Source: Bifidobacterium catenulatum PV20-2 (GTDB lineage: Bacteria; Actinomycetota; Actinomycetes; Actinomycetales; Bifidobacteriaceae). Taken from it: a stretch of 64,000 nucleotides of DNA. The position numbers were made by a program, and so were the translations under genes. The stretch lies in NCBI RefSeq assembly GCF_000800455.1, contig NZ_CP007456.1, positions 992,001 through 1,056,000 on the forward strand, read 5' to 3'. Of the stretch, positions 50,758-59,487 are shown piece after piece (the stretch's first letter is position 1; each line of letters starts with the position of its first letter). The notes beneath the pieces are model-generated. The model did no database searches. It was given only the letters and a program-made list of their open reading frames with translations, and was not told the origin of the DNA.

Positions 50758-50779
50758 TTCGACGGCGACACTAAGATTC

Positions 50780-50825
50780 AAGTGGTCTTCATCCGCATCC
50801 ATCAGAATGCGGATGAAGACCACTT
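50780..50825. terminator. Hairpin after gltD
   Basis: AAGTGGTCTTCATCCGCAT (50780-50798) and ATGCGGATGAAGACCACTT (50807-50825) form a perfect 19-bp stem with an 8-nt loop, 23 bp after gltD. It has only a short T stretch, but its position argues for termination. Confidence 0.8.
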
Positions 50826-50942
50826 TCCCTATAGGTAACGTTTTTCTTGAATCGATATGACTGAAGCGTGGAAAACAGCCAGCATACGGGTCCAGCATAC
50901 GCTAAAGTAGCATGCAGCAACACGTAACAAAGGAGTGCACCA

Positions 50943-51404
50943 ATGCCAAATCGCGCCGAACGACGTGCCCAAGCCAAGCAGAACCGCAGGGGAGTGCCTC
51001 AACAGTACGACCAGACCAGAGGCCGTGGCCGTTCCGGCATGCTTGACGAATACCAGCTTCAGGAGAAGTCCCGTCGCCTGCAGGACGGCACCGACGGCCC
51101 ATGGAAACCGACCGGCGGCAGCGTCGTGGAAAATGAAAGCCTGCTGACCACCAATCCGGATTACACAAATCCGAAGATGTTCAAAGCGCCGCATTCCATG
51201 CGCCAGTGGTTCCGCGTAGCCAGCTGGACGCTGATCGCATTGTCCGCAATCGCATTCCTTGTAGTCATGTGGCTTCCATCACATCCGATGTGGCTCATCG
51301 CAACCGTTTCCATTGTTTTTGCCATCGGTGTGCTTAGTCTGTTCTTCACGGCGGGTAATCCGAAGCATAATCCGAATCTCGATCAGAATGGTACGGCCGT
51401 CTGA
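50943..51404 (+). CDS. Small membrane protein of unknown function
   Basis: 153 aa. The first ~85 residues are hydrophilic and strongly basic at the start (RAERRAQAKQNRRG), then two hydrophobic helices (about 91-108 and 113-133) and a short polar tail. AAAGGAGTGCACCA precedes ATG 50943. It looks like a conserved actinobacterial tail-membrane protein. No functional motif is recognised. It is followed by a terminator. Confidence 0.7.
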   Translation: MPNRAERRAQAKQNRRGVPQQYDQTRGRGRSGMLDEYQLQEKSRRLQDGTDGPWKPTGGSVVENESLLTTNPDYTNPKMFKAPHSMRQWFRVASWTLIALSAIAFLVVMWLPSHPMWLIATVSIVFAIGVLSLFFTAGNPKHNPNLDQNGTAV

Positions 51405-51422
51405 TAGTAAAGCGATGAACGT

Positions 51423-51463
51423 AAAGCGGGGCTGCGTCCGATGGAAGAATGCAGCCCCGCTTT
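51423..51463. terminator. Terminator after the small membrane protein
   Basis: AAAGCGGGGCTGC (51423-51435) and GCAGCCCCGCTTT (51451-51463) form a 13-bp stem; A- and T-rich ends give bidirectional shape. Confidence 0.85.
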
Positions 51464-51619
51464 CACATGCGAGTCACGAATGACGGCACCGTTCGGTCTT
51501 GGTTTGTCAGAAAAGATGCAAAACTTTGTGACACGAATGAAACAATCAGGCGTTTCATTGAAAAATTGCCTTACAGTAGTGATGGAACAACTGCCTGACT
51601 CGAAGAGGAGAGCACAGAT

Positions 51620-52876
51620 ATGAAGGTTGAAATCCTTTCCCGTGAATATCCGCCCAAGGTGTATGGCGGCGCAGGCGTGCACGCGGAGGAGCTTTCCAAA
51701 GTTCTGGCGGAACGCGTGGATGTGACGGTCCGTGCGTTTGATGGACCGCGTGCCGAGAATGAGATCCCCAAGATTCCGAGTGATGATCCTAAAGGTTCGC
51801 TTAAGGTCATCGGGTACGACGTTCCCAAGGAACTCCAAGAGGCGAACGGCGCGTTGAAAACATTTGGCGTCGACTTGCAGATCGCCAACGATGTGGACGC
51901 CGACATCATCCACGCCCACACATGGTACGTCTGCCTAGCCGGTTACCTCGCCAAGATGCTGCACGGAACGCCGCTGGTCATCACCGCGCATTCCCTCGAA
52001 CCGTTCCGTCCATGGAAGCGTGAGCAGCTGGGCGGCGGCTACGACCTGAGCTCGTGGGCTGAACGTGACGCATACGAGCACGCCGACCGCGTCATCGCCG
52101 TATCCGCCGGCATGCGCGAAGACATCCTGTCCGCTTATCCGAATCTCGATCCCGACAAGGTGGTCGTGGTGCACAATGGCATCACCATGAGCCAGTTCGA
52201 AACCCCGGCTGACGATGATCCGGGCTGGAAGGTGTTCGAACGCTACAACATCGACCGCAATAAGCCCACGCTCCTGTTCGTCGGCCGCATTACCAGGCAG
52301 AAGGGTCTGCCGTACCTGCTGCAGGCGTTGCATTTCGTCGATTCAGGCATCCAGGTCGTGCTGTGCGCCGGCGCACCCGACACTCCGGAAATCATGAACG
52401 AGGTCAAAACCGCGTTCGCCAAGCTTGATGAGGAGCGCGGCAACATCATCTGGATCGAAGAGATGCTGCCGAAGCCGGAACTTAACGCGCTCGAACACGG
52501 TTGTGACGCGTTCATCTGCCCGTCCATTTACGAGCCACTCGGCATCGTGAACCTTGAAGCCATGGCCTGCGGTCTGCCCGTGGTGGCCTCCGCGACTGGC
52601 GGTATTCCTGAAGTCGTCGTCGACGGCGAAACCGGTTACCTCGTGCCCATCGACCAGTTGCACGACGGCACTGGCACCCCGACCAATCCAGACAAGTTCG
52701 TGCACGATATGGCCGACGCTATTAACCGCATCATGGCCGACCCTGAAAAAGCGAAGCAGATGGGACAGGCTGGATATGAACGAGCACGCGACAACTTCAG
52801 CTGGGAGTCGATCGCCGACAAGACCGTCAAGGTCTACGAGGACGTGCTTGCCGAGCAGGGCAAAGCCGCCGAATAG
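51620..52876 (+). CDS. glgA: GlgA/GlgM-type glycosyltransferase (glycogen synthesis)
   Basis: 418-aa GT4-family retaining glycosyltransferase of the actinobacterial GlgA type. YPPKVYGGAGVHAEELSK is the N-terminal acceptor side, and YEPLGIVNLEAMACGLPVVAS the donor site with the E-x7-E pair. In related actinobacteria this protein uses ADP-glucose either to extend glycogen or to make maltose-1-phosphate (GlgM); the sequence alone does not decide. ADP-glucose would come from GlgC (2806-4050). ATG 51620 follows GAGGAGAG; a terminator follows at 52903-52944. Confidence 0.9.
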   Translation: MKVEILSREYPPKVYGGAGVHAEELSKVLAERVDVTVRAFDGPRAENEIPKIPSDDPKGSLKVIGYDVPKELQEANGALKTFGVDLQIANDVDADIIHAHTWYVCLAGYLAKMLHGTPLVITAHSLEPFRPWKREQLGGGYDLSSWAERDAYEHADRVIAVSAGMREDILSAYPNLDPDKVVVVHNGITMSQFETPADDDPGWKVFERYNIDRNKPTLLFVGRITRQKGLPYLLQALHFVDSGIQVVLCAGAPDTPEIMNEVKTAFAKLDEERGNIIWIEEMLPKPELNALEHGCDAFICPSIYEPLGIVNLEAMACGLPVVASATGGIPEVVVDGETGYLVPIDQLHDGTGTPTNPDKFVHDMADAINRIMADPEKAKQMGQAGYERARDNFSWESIADKTVKVYEDVLAEQGKAAE

Positions 52877-52902
52877 CCCGTTCGCCACGTAGATGATACG
52901 TG

Positions 52903-52944
52903 AACGCCTTTCGCCGTACGCATTATTCTGGCGGAAGGCGTTTT
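52903..52944 (+). terminator. Terminator of glgA
   Basis: AACGCCTTTCGCC (52903-52915) pairs with GGCGGAAGGCGTT (52930-52942), followed by TT; 27 bp after the stop. Confidence 0.85.
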
Positions 52945-52980
52945 CATGACTGCAATCTGCACAATGGCAGGGGAGGAAGA

Positions 52981-53832
52981 ATGTCGGAAAAGAACATCGC
53001 GCTGAAACTCACTGACGTGGAATTCCGTCGTCGTAAGCGTGTGATTCTCACCAAGGTCAATTTGGAAATCAACAAAGGTGAGAAATGGGTGTTGTTCGGT
53101 CCTAACGGTATCGGCAAATCAAGCTTGGTTCAAATGATGAGCACCAGAGGCTTCCCGTCGGAAGGTACCGTCGACATTCTTGGCAACCGTCTCGGTAAAG
53201 TGGACGTGTTCTCCTACCGTAACCGCATCGGTTTGAGCTCCGCGGAACTGAGCCGTGCATTCCCGCCTCAGGAAGATCCGCTCGACGCCATCGTGACCGC
53301 ATTGACCGCGACCACCGGCCGTTGGCGCGACACTTACACCGACGAAGATTATGCCAAGGCGCGCTCCCTGATGCGCGAATTCGGCATCGAATACCTCGAA
53401 GGCAAGATGATGTTCAAGCTTTCGGAAGGCGAACGTACGCGCGTGCTGATCTGCCGTGCGCTGATGGCCGATCCGGATTTGCTGATTCTGGATGAACCGA
53501 CCACAGGACTCGACCTGGGTGGTCGTGAGATCGCGCTTCGTGCGTTGAGCAGGGTTGGTGCCGAACAATCAGACCGTGCCGTGGTATTGGTGACGCATCG
53601 TCTTGAGGAGATTCCGCAGGGATTCGACCATGTGGCGATCATGGGTAGAATCACCGGCAACGAAGCCGATGCTTATGCCGACAATGTGGCAGGCAACGAT
53701 CCGGCCCCCGGAACCATCGTGTACACGGGCGACTTGGAACATGGCTTCACGTCCGCGCGCTTAAGCGAGGTGTTCGGCCTGAAGCTCGAGGTGACACACA
53801 TGAACGGGCGCTGGAACGCGTACGCGCTGTAA
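52981..53832 (+). CDS. Stand-alone ABC-type ATPase
   Basis: 283 aa from ATG 52981, which follows GGGGAGGAAG; the frame is open from 52900 but that part overlaps the preceding terminator. One nucleotide-binding domain: Walker A GPNGIGKSSL, signature LSEGERTRV, Walker B LLILDEPTTGLDLGG and the H-loop VLVTHRLEEI. No membrane partner is adjacent. It resembles ModF/YheS-like soluble ABC proteins in iron or molybdate context, but I cannot assign a substrate. Confidence 0.85.
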   Translation: MSEKNIALKLTDVEFRRRKRVILTKVNLEINKGEKWVLFGPNGIGKSSLVQMMSTRGFPSEGTVDILGNRLGKVDVFSYRNRIGLSSAELSRAFPPQEDPLDAIVTALTATTGRWRDTYTDEDYAKARSLMREFGIEYLEGKMMFKLSEGERTRVLICRALMADPDLLILDEPTTGLDLGGREIALRALSRVGAEQSDRAVVLVTHRLEEIPQGFDHVAIMGRITGNEADAYADNVAGNDPAPGTIVYTGDLEHGFTSARLSEVFGLKLEVTHMNGRWNAYAL

Positions 53833-53941
53833 CTGGCGCTTTGCATGGCGGAACATGCTGTAGCATGAATAGCGCCAGACAGGCGGTCTTGACCGCACTG
53901 TCGCAATGATGGAAGCCGTGTTGGGAATGAAGGAGCGATTG

Positions 53942-54997
53942 ATGCGTCGAGGACCGTTGACGGCGGGCGAGAAAGTGCAGTTTACGGATCGCAGATCCAA
54001 TAAGATCACCGACCAGCTGGTGCCTGGTGGCGTGACGCAGACCTCGCATGGCATCATTCTGCACGACGACGTGATCGGGCAGCTGGAGGGATCTGTGGTG
54101 GTGACGGTGAGCGCCAAACGTGAGACCCAGATCAACCAGGACCATCCGGAACGCGACGCCAACAAGCCTTGGAAGGGCACACGCGCCATCGGTGGGTGGC
54201 AGTTCGCGGTAATGCGCCCGCGGCTGGCCGACTATGTGCTGTCGATGCCTCGCGGCGCGCAGATCATGTATCCGAAGGACATTGCCCAGGTAATTCAGTT
54301 GGGCGACATCCGTTCCGGCATGAACGTGCTGGAATCCGGAGCCGGATCTGGCGCCATGAGCATCAACCTGTTGGACGCGGTGAGTGAGTCCGGCCGGCTG
54401 ACCACCATCGAGATGCGGTCGGAATTCGCCCGCGTGGCCGAAGCGAACGCCACGGTCTATTTCGGAGGCCGCCCTGCTTGGTGGGATTTGAAAACTGGAG
54501 ATTTCGACTCGGTGGCGGCCACGTTGCCGGAGCATTCCTTCGACCGCATCATGCTTGACATGCTCGACCCTTGGAACCGGCTTGAACAGGCGTATCGAGT
54601 GATTGCCCCCGGAGGCGTGCTCGTGGCGTATGTGACCACCACCACGCAGCTGAGTCGTATGGCGGAGGCGTTGCGCGAAGCCGGCTGCTGGACGGAACCG
54701 GACATCCAGGAAACGCTGGAACGTGACTGGAAGGCGCAGGGTTTGGCGATCCGCCCCGACCATCAGATGATCGGGCACACCGGTTTCCTTATGGTATCCC
54801 GTGCGATGGCTCCGGGATTCCAGGCGTTGCGCAAACGCGACCGTGCCACGAAAGACACGACCACGGATATCGATTCCCTGAGCGCCGAAGAACGTGCCGA
54901 ACAGCTCGAAGACCTTGAACTACGTGACATTTCCGACCGTAAGCTGCGCAAAGTGCTGCGCGATCTCGACGCGCAGGTCGAGGCTATCGGCGATTGA
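53942..54997 (+). CDS. trmI: tRNA (adenine-N1)-methyltransferase TrmI
   Basis: 351 aa from ATG 53942, six bases after AAGGAG; alternative start 53906. Class I AdoMet methyltransferase of the TrmI/Trm61 type that makes m1A58 in tRNA. The N-terminal beta domain is followed by MPRGAQIMYPKDIAQVIQLGDIRSGMNVLESGAGSGAMSINLLDAV, LTTIEMRSEFARVAEANA and FDRIMLDMLDPWNRLEQA. In actinobacteria it commonly sits near the proteasome or phosphatase genes; here a SixA-like gene follows. Confidence 0.93.
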   Translation: MRRGPLTAGEKVQFTDRRSNKITDQLVPGGVTQTSHGIILHDDVIGQLEGSVVVTVSAKRETQINQDHPERDANKPWKGTRAIGGWQFAVMRPRLADYVLSMPRGAQIMYPKDIAQVIQLGDIRSGMNVLESGAGSGAMSINLLDAVSESGRLTTIEMRSEFARVAEANATVYFGGRPAWWDLKTGDFDSVAATLPEHSFDRIMLDMLDPWNRLEQAYRVIAPGGVLVAYVTTTTQLSRMAEALREAGCWTEPDIQETLERDWKAQGLAIRPDHQMIGHTGFLMVSRAMAPGFQALRKRDRATKDTTTDIDSLSAEERAEQLEDLELRDISDRKLRKVLRDLDAQVEAIGD

Positions 54998-55085
54998 TAC
55001 GGTGTTTCTTGCAGTTGTCCTGAGACAATAGTCGTGTGTGTTGCGTTGACGCGCATCGGATCGTTAAGGATTGGAGCATTCGTCC

Positions 55086-55643
55086 ATGGGAACGAGCCTC
55101 AAGAAGGTTGCGAAGAAAGCCAAGGATTACAAATACGTGCTGCTGGTGATGCGCCACGCCAAGACCGAACCGTTCGGTGACGGCGGCGACGCCGGGCGCG
55201 AACTGACCGACAAGGGACGCAAGCAGGCGAAGGCCGTCGCCAAAGGCTTGGTCACGCACAAAATGGCGCCGACGCGTATCGCGTGCTCCAGCGCCACCAG
55301 AGCAAGACAGACATGCGACCGCATGCTCAAGGTGTTCGGCGACGACCCGAAGGTCGACTATCGCCAGAGCCTGTATGAGGGTGGGGTGCAGTCCGTGTTC
55401 GACGAGCTTGCCCAGACCAAGGAAAAGCATCGCGAATTGTTGGTGCTCGGCCATGAGCCCACCGTGTCGATCGCATGCCAGTGGCTGGCGAGCTCCGAAT
55501 CGGATGCGACGCTGCTCGACCTGCTGAACCTGGGCATGTCGCCGGCTTCGCTCGCCGTGTTCGGATCGAACGAGCCGTTCAATCAATGGCAGTTGCACAG
55601 CGGCGAACTCATCGCATTGCTGACGGCCAAGGATTTTGAATAA
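55086..55643 (+). CDS. SixA-like histidine phosphatase
   Basis: 185 aa from ATG 55086; TTG 55071 is an in-frame alternative. Histidine phosphatase superfamily: the catalytic VMRHAKTEPF (RHG-like) near the N-terminus, SSATRARQTCDRML and the second histidine LGHEPTVS. SixA dephosphorylates phosphohistidine in signalling or PTS proteins in enterobacteria; the substrate of actinobacterial members is unclear. Confidence 0.88.
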   Translation: MGTSLKKVAKKAKDYKYVLLVMRHAKTEPFGDGGDAGRELTDKGRKQAKAVAKGLVTHKMAPTRIACSSATRARQTCDRMLKVFGDDPKVDYRQSLYEGGVQSVFDELAQTKEKHRELLVLGHEPTVSIACQWLASSESDATLLDLLNLGMSPASLAVFGSNEPFNQWQLHSGELIALLTAKDFE

Positions 55644-55851
55644 TTCCTTGTCGATCGGCATGATGTTGAGAGGCATGAAACGTTATTGTGCCAACTGATA
55701 TAAACCGTGCTAATACGCGCCACACTATGCCGGTATGACGCCGAATCGTTGGAATACTGCGGAAACGTAGACGGCAGTAAGGCTTGTATGGTGTTGTGCG
55801 CGCGTGACGCTGATACGAGTTTTCCTGCCGAAAACGGCGTTTTACGCCCAC

Positions 55852-55871
55852 TTAGAGTGTGATTTAGAGTG
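55852..55871 (+). repeat. Tandem TTAGAGTG repeats upstream of the integrase
   Basis: TTAGAGTG is present twice (55852-55859 and 55864-55871), 12 bp apart, ending 25 bp before the integrase ATG. Possible recombinase arm-type sites or promoter elements. Confidence 0.3.
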
Positions 55872-55896
55872 GACTCCCTGACACGGGAGGACAGTC

Positions 55897-57117
55897 ATGG
55901 CGGGCAAGACGAAAAACAGAAGGACCGGGGGATCCGGAAGCGTGTTCCAGGACTCCAAAGGACGATGGCACTTCCGCAAGGACATGGGAACCGACCCGGC
56001 GACCGGACGCAGACGCCCGCCGATCGAAGCCACCGGCATGGTGAAAAGCGAGGCGCGCGCCCGTTTCCAGGCGAAGATAGCGGAATGGGAGCGGGACGGA
56101 AGACTGCCCAGCAAGGACGGCCCGAAAACCGCGGACTACTTCGAACGGTGGATGGAGAAGCACAGGACCACCGTCAACCCCACCACCTGGCGCAACGAAT
56201 CCAGCTGGATGCGCACCATGAACGCGATCATCGGGAACATCCGCCTCAACCGGCTCACCGCCGACGACATCAACGGCATGTGCAGACGACTGCGCCGCAC
56301 ACGCAAAAGCAAGACCGTCAACACCTATCTCGCAGTCCTCGGCGCCATGCTCCGAACCGCGAAACGGGACGGACTCATCGCCGACGACCCGATGGAAAAC
56401 GTCGGACGAATGCCGGAGGACCGGTACGAACGCCCCATCCTCGACGTCGCCGACCCAGCGAAGGTCATCGAGGCCGCGCTCGCCGAGCCCGATCCGGCGG
56501 TCGCAGTGTTCGACAGTCCGGACGAGCGTGAGAAGTGGGCACTCATGTTCGAACTTGCCTTCACCACGGGCATGCGGCCGGGGGAGAGGTATGGCCTGAT
56601 GCCCTACCAGCTGGAACTGCATCATGGGATTCCCGTCATCAACGTGTGCCAGCAGGCCAAGCCGATACCAGCCGGCGCCACGATCCCGGATTGGATGGAA
56701 GCCGAGCATCTGGATGGGGCGATCTGGCTGACCAAACCGAAGACCGCCAAAGGCGTGCGGACAGTTCCCATTCCGCAGGGGCTTTGGGACCGTCTTTGGG
56801 CGCATATCGTCAAATGGGGCGTGCCGTCCCATGGACTGGTGTTCACCAATCTTTACGGCCATCCCATCAGACGGGACAACGAGGAGAAGCGTTGGCGCCG
56901 CGCCCTGAAGATGGCGGGACTGCCGTACGTCGACATCTACAGCGCGCGGCACTGGCTCGCCACCGAACTCGCCGCCGCCGGCGCGAGCGACGAGGAGCGC
57001 ACCGCCATCATGGGCCACACCGACATCCACACCACCAGCGTGTACACGCATTGGAGGGAACGGCGGCTCGCCAAGACGCTCGACGCCGCCCTGCCAGACC
57101 TCCGCGACGGCCAGTGA
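55897..57117 (+). CDS. Tyrosine-type integrase
   Basis: 406 aa. The N-terminal AP2-like region (GSVFQDSKGRWHFRKDMGTDPATGRRR) binds arm sites, a SAM-like core-binding domain lies at ~75-165, and the catalytic domain has R227 (TTGMRPGERYGL), R351 (YSARHWLATELA), H374 (MGHTDIHTTS) and nucleophile Y383 (VYTHW). The usual first histidine of the H-x2-R box is a tyrosine (Y348). It marks the left side of a mobile segment. ATG 55897 is preceded by GGGAGGACAGTC. Confidence 0.93.
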   Translation: MAGKTKNRRTGGSGSVFQDSKGRWHFRKDMGTDPATGRRRPPIEATGMVKSEARARFQAKIAEWERDGRLPSKDGPKTADYFERWMEKHRTTVNPTTWRNESSWMRTMNAIIGNIRLNRLTADDINGMCRRLRRTRKSKTVNTYLAVLGAMLRTAKRDGLIADDPMENVGRMPEDRYERPILDVADPAKVIEAALAEPDPAVAVFDSPDEREKWALMFELAFTTGMRPGERYGLMPYQLELHHGIPVINVCQQAKPIPAGATIPDWMEAEHLDGAIWLTKPKTAKGVRTVPIPQGLWDRLWAHIVKWGVPSHGLVFTNLYGHPIRRDNEEKRWRRALKMAGLPYVDIYSARHWLATELAAAGASDEERTAIMGHTDIHTTSVYTHWRERRLAKTLDAALPDLRDGQ

Positions 57118-57153
57118 CGGACGGCGGCGGCTTTTCCGCAACACGAAAGAGTA

Positions 57154-57182
57154 TTGACACGCCCCGCGCTCGCCGGTAGATT
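57154..57182 (+). promoter_or_regulatory. Sigma70-type promoter before the DUF2335-like gene
   Basis: TTGACA (57154-57159), a 17-bp spacer and TAGATT (57177-57182), 24 bp before the GTG start of the next gene. Confidence 0.7.
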
Positions 57183-57205
57183 GAGATACGAAGCAAGGAG
57201 GTGCC

Positions 57206-57736
57206 GTGGACGATGAGCATGAAGACAAACGCTTTGACCAAGGGAATACGCAGGGGGGTATCCCTCGTGATGGCGCCGAATCCGACAACGGAATTCAACC
57301 GAATCAAAAAAAGGATAGCGGGAACGGACGTGGAGACGTCGTCGGCCAGACTGATCATGATGTCGATGGGCGAGGCGACCCGCAGGACGGTAATGGACGA
57401 CAGACGATAATAGGCGCGTCGCTCTGGGACGGGCCGACCCCGTCGCCGGAGGATATGGCCGGTTTCAAAACCGTCGATCCGACGTTTCCCGAACGCATTA
57501 TGCGCATGTCGGAGGAAACCGTACGTACCAAAAACAAGGCGATGCTGCGCTCGTCGACGCTTGAATCATGGGCGGTCCTCATCACATCCGCCAGCATGTC
57601 CGCACTACCATGGGTCATCTGCCTCACAGGTGTCCTCAACGGGAACAACGCGGCGGCCGTCATAGGCGGCATCGCCGGTCTTCTCGCCTCAGGCTCAAGC
57701 CTGATACAGGCGATCAGGAACAAGAAAAACGATTAA
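57206..57736 (+). CDS. DUF2335-like membrane protein of the mobile segment
   Basis: 176 aa starting at GTG 57206 behind AAGGAGG. The first ~85 residues are hydrophilic and rich in Asp, Gly, Asn and Gln, followed by FPERIMRMSEETVRTKNKAMLRSSTLES, a helical segment, and two hydrophobic helices (about 123-143 and 146-166) with a basic tail. This layout fits DUF2335 proteins often seen on phage or integrative elements; function unknown. It has its own promoter. Confidence 0.65.
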   Translation: MDDEHEDKRFDQGNTQGGIPRDGAESDNGIQPNQKKDSGNGRGDVVGQTDHDVDGRGDPQDGNGRQTIIGASLWDGPTPSPEDMAGFKTVDPTFPERIMRMSEETVRTKNKAMLRSSTLESWAVLITSASMSALPWVICLTGVLNGNNAAAVIGGIAGLLASGSSLIQAIRNKKND

Positions 57737-57830
57737 AACATTCAAACCCCGGCGCTCGCGGTATGAACCGCACCCCGATTGTTGGACTGAAGAAATTCAG
57801 ATTCGATGATCGGAGGTGCGGTTCTTTCGT

Positions 57831-58397
57831 ATGCGTGAGGATCGAAGGAGACGTTACGACGACGGGTTCCGGCGCGAGGCGCTGGAACTCATCAAGGCCG
57901 GAGCCGGCAAGGACACGCTCGCCAGACGGCTTGCCATACCGGTGTATACCGCGAGAAACTGGATCATGCTGTACAGGTCCGGCGGCGAGGAGGCGGTCAT
58001 GGGAGGCGGCGGCAGCAGACGCTACGACTGGGAGACGAAGGTCGCCGCGGCGCGCGACCACGTCGAGAACGGTCTGACCAAGACGGAGGCCATGGCCAGG
58101 CACGGGATCGCGAGCATCGCGTCCCTGGAGCGCTGGTGCCGCGACTACCGGTCCGGAGGTCCGGAGGCGCTCAGGCCGAAACCCAAGGGCAGGCCGAAAG
58201 GCGCGAGATCCAGACCGAAGCCCGAACCGACGCGCGAGCAGGAGCTCGCCGAACAGGTCGCGTACCTGAAGGCGAAGGTCGCGTACCTGGAAAAACTCCG
58301 GGCCCTGCGGGCGTCCAAGTCACGCGGCGCGAGCGAAGCGCCGTCGTCCGACTGCTCGCGGGGCGGGGACACCGGCTCGACCACCTCCTCGAGATAG
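57831..58397 (+). CDS. IS3-family OrfA
   Basis: About 188 aa from ATG 57831 (GTG 57816 is in frame upstream). Two helix-turn-helix modules (RREALELIKAGAGKDTLARRLAIPVYTARNWI and KTEAMARHGIASIASLERWCRDY) are followed by a basic hinge and a leucine-zipper-like tail (EQELAEQVAYLKAKVAYLEKLRAL). This is the DNA-binding half of an IS150-type transposase. The A5 run in GGAAAAAC at 58289-58296 is a plausible -1 frameshift site into orfB. Confidence 0.85.
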   Translation: MREDRRRRYDDGFRREALELIKAGAGKDTLARRLAIPVYTARNWIMLYRSGGEEAVMGGGGSRRYDWETKVAAARDHVENGLTKTEAMARHGIASIASLERWCRDYRSGGPEALRPKPKGRPKGARSRPKPEPTREQELAEQVAYLKAKVAYLEKLRALRASKSRGASEAPSSDCSRGGDTGSTTSSR

Positions 58398-59197
58398 CCG
58401 GGCTGCCGCGATCCACGTACTACCATCACCTGTCGCGCCCGGCGCATGTGTCCAGGCCGGACGTGGAGCCGATGGTACGGGAGATATGGGAGCGCACCCC
58501 GAACGGGTGCGGCCACCGGCAGGTGCGCATGTGTCTGGTCCACGAGTTCGGGCAACGAGTGTCGGCCAAGAGCGTGCTCAGGGTCATGCGGCGCATGGGA
58601 CTGAGATGCGCCATCCGCTCCAGGAACCCGTGGAGGAGGTACAGCTCGTACAGGGGCGGGACGGGAGGCCACGTGCATAACCTGCTCAGACGCGACTTCG
58701 ACGCGGCCCGTCCGTTCTCCAAGCTCGGCACCGACGTCACCGAGTTCAAGGTGGCGGGCGGCAAGGCGTACCTCGCGCCCGTGTACGACATGGCCAGCAA
58801 GGAGATCGTGGCCTGGGACGTGAGCCGGCGTCCCGACCTGGACCAGCAGAAGCGTCTGCTCGCCATGCTCGCGGAGCGCCTGCCCGCCGGCGCGGAACCC
58901 ATACTGCACTCGGACATGGGATGGCAGTACCAGCACCAATGGTGGCGGGACGAGCTCGAACGCCTCGGCATCCGCCAGTCCATGAGCCGCAAGGGCAACT
59001 GCCTGGACAACGCCGCCACCGAGCAGGTGTTCGGACACCTGAAGGACGAGTTCTACCGCGGCCGCGAGTTCGACTCGTACGAGCAGTTCAAACGCGAGCT
59101 GGACGCCTACATCGTGCACTGGAACACCAGACGGCGCCAGATACGACTCGAGGGACACACCCCGGAGGAGTTCCGGAGCATGTCCCTCGCGGTCTAG
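58289..59197 (+). CDS. IS3-family OrfB (catalytic, by -1 frameshift)
   Basis: About 302 codons in the -1 frame relative to orfA, entered at the A-run near 58290; an independent open frame starts at 58136. HTH_21-like GLPRSTYYHHLSRP and NGCGHRQVRMCLVHEFGQRVSAKSVLRVMRRMGL precede the rve integrase core with D in LGTDVTEFK, D in LHSDMGWQYQH and E in NAATEQVFGHLKDEFY. It has the full DDE set and looks intact. Confidence 0.88.
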   Translation, partial: GKTPGPAGVQVTRRERSAVVRLLAGRGHRLDHLLEIAGLPRSTYYHHLSRPAHVSRPDVEPMVREIWERTPNGCGHRQVRMCLVHEFGQRVSAKSVLRVMRRMGLRCAIRSRNPWRRYSSYRGGTGGHVHNLLRRDFDAARPFSKLGTDVTEFKVAGGKAYLAPVYDMASKEIVAWDVSRRPDLDQQKRLLAMLAERLPAGAEPILHSDMGWQYQHQWWRDELERLGIRQSMSRKGNCLDNAATEQVFGHLKDEFYRGREFDSYEQFKRELDAYIVHWNTRRRQIRLEGHTPEEFRSMSLAV

Positions 59198-59242
59198 GGC
59201 TGTATCCTAATTAACAACGTCCAACAATCGGGGCGCAGTTCA

Positions 59243-59487
59243 ATGCTGGGGGAGGGGCGTTTTCGTGTTCCGGCGGGTGTATCATACGGAGAAAGCAGAA
59301 AAATAGAGTCTACTTTGAGTGACACTCAGGTGGTGGAAACACGAAACTCCAAGCGTGGCAACGCATGCAGAAACCTCACCGCTATAAACCGTGCTTATAA
59401 CGACACTCAAGTTTTCTTAATGCCTTATAGCAAGGCGTTTTGTGATAGCTTGAGCGGGTTGCATTGTTTATATCAGATGGAGGATTC
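59243..59487 (+). other. metE upstream region
   Basis: 245 bp. It carries the 13-bp repeat at 59383, a small hairpin GCCTT-ATAGC-AAGGC followed by GTTTT near 59421, and CTCAAG/CTTGAG half-sites around it. These may be the regulatory region of metE; I find no SAM or B12 riboswitch. Confidence 0.35.

Larger units (their letters stand above)
57774..59242 (+). mobile_element. IS3-family (IS150-like) insertion sequence
   Basis: 1,469 bp. Terminal inverted repeats: TGAACCGCACCCCGATTGTT at 57774 inward, and the complement of the right end TGAACTGCGCCCCGATTGTT at 59242 inward, 24 bp with two mismatches, with TG...CA termini. It contains orfA and orfB in the usual overlapping arrangement. The flanks (GCGGTA left, ATGCTG right) show no 3-4 bp target duplication, so one end may have been altered after insertion. 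Confidence 0.85.
55699..59395 (+). repeat. 13-bp direct repeat flanking the mobile segment (candidate att core)
   Basis: TATAAACCGTGCT occurs at 55699-55711, before the integrase gene, and at 59383-59395, before metE. The pair encloses the integrase, the DUF2335-like gene and the IS3-family element. It is short enough to be chance or a shared regulatory motif. Confidence 0.3.
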
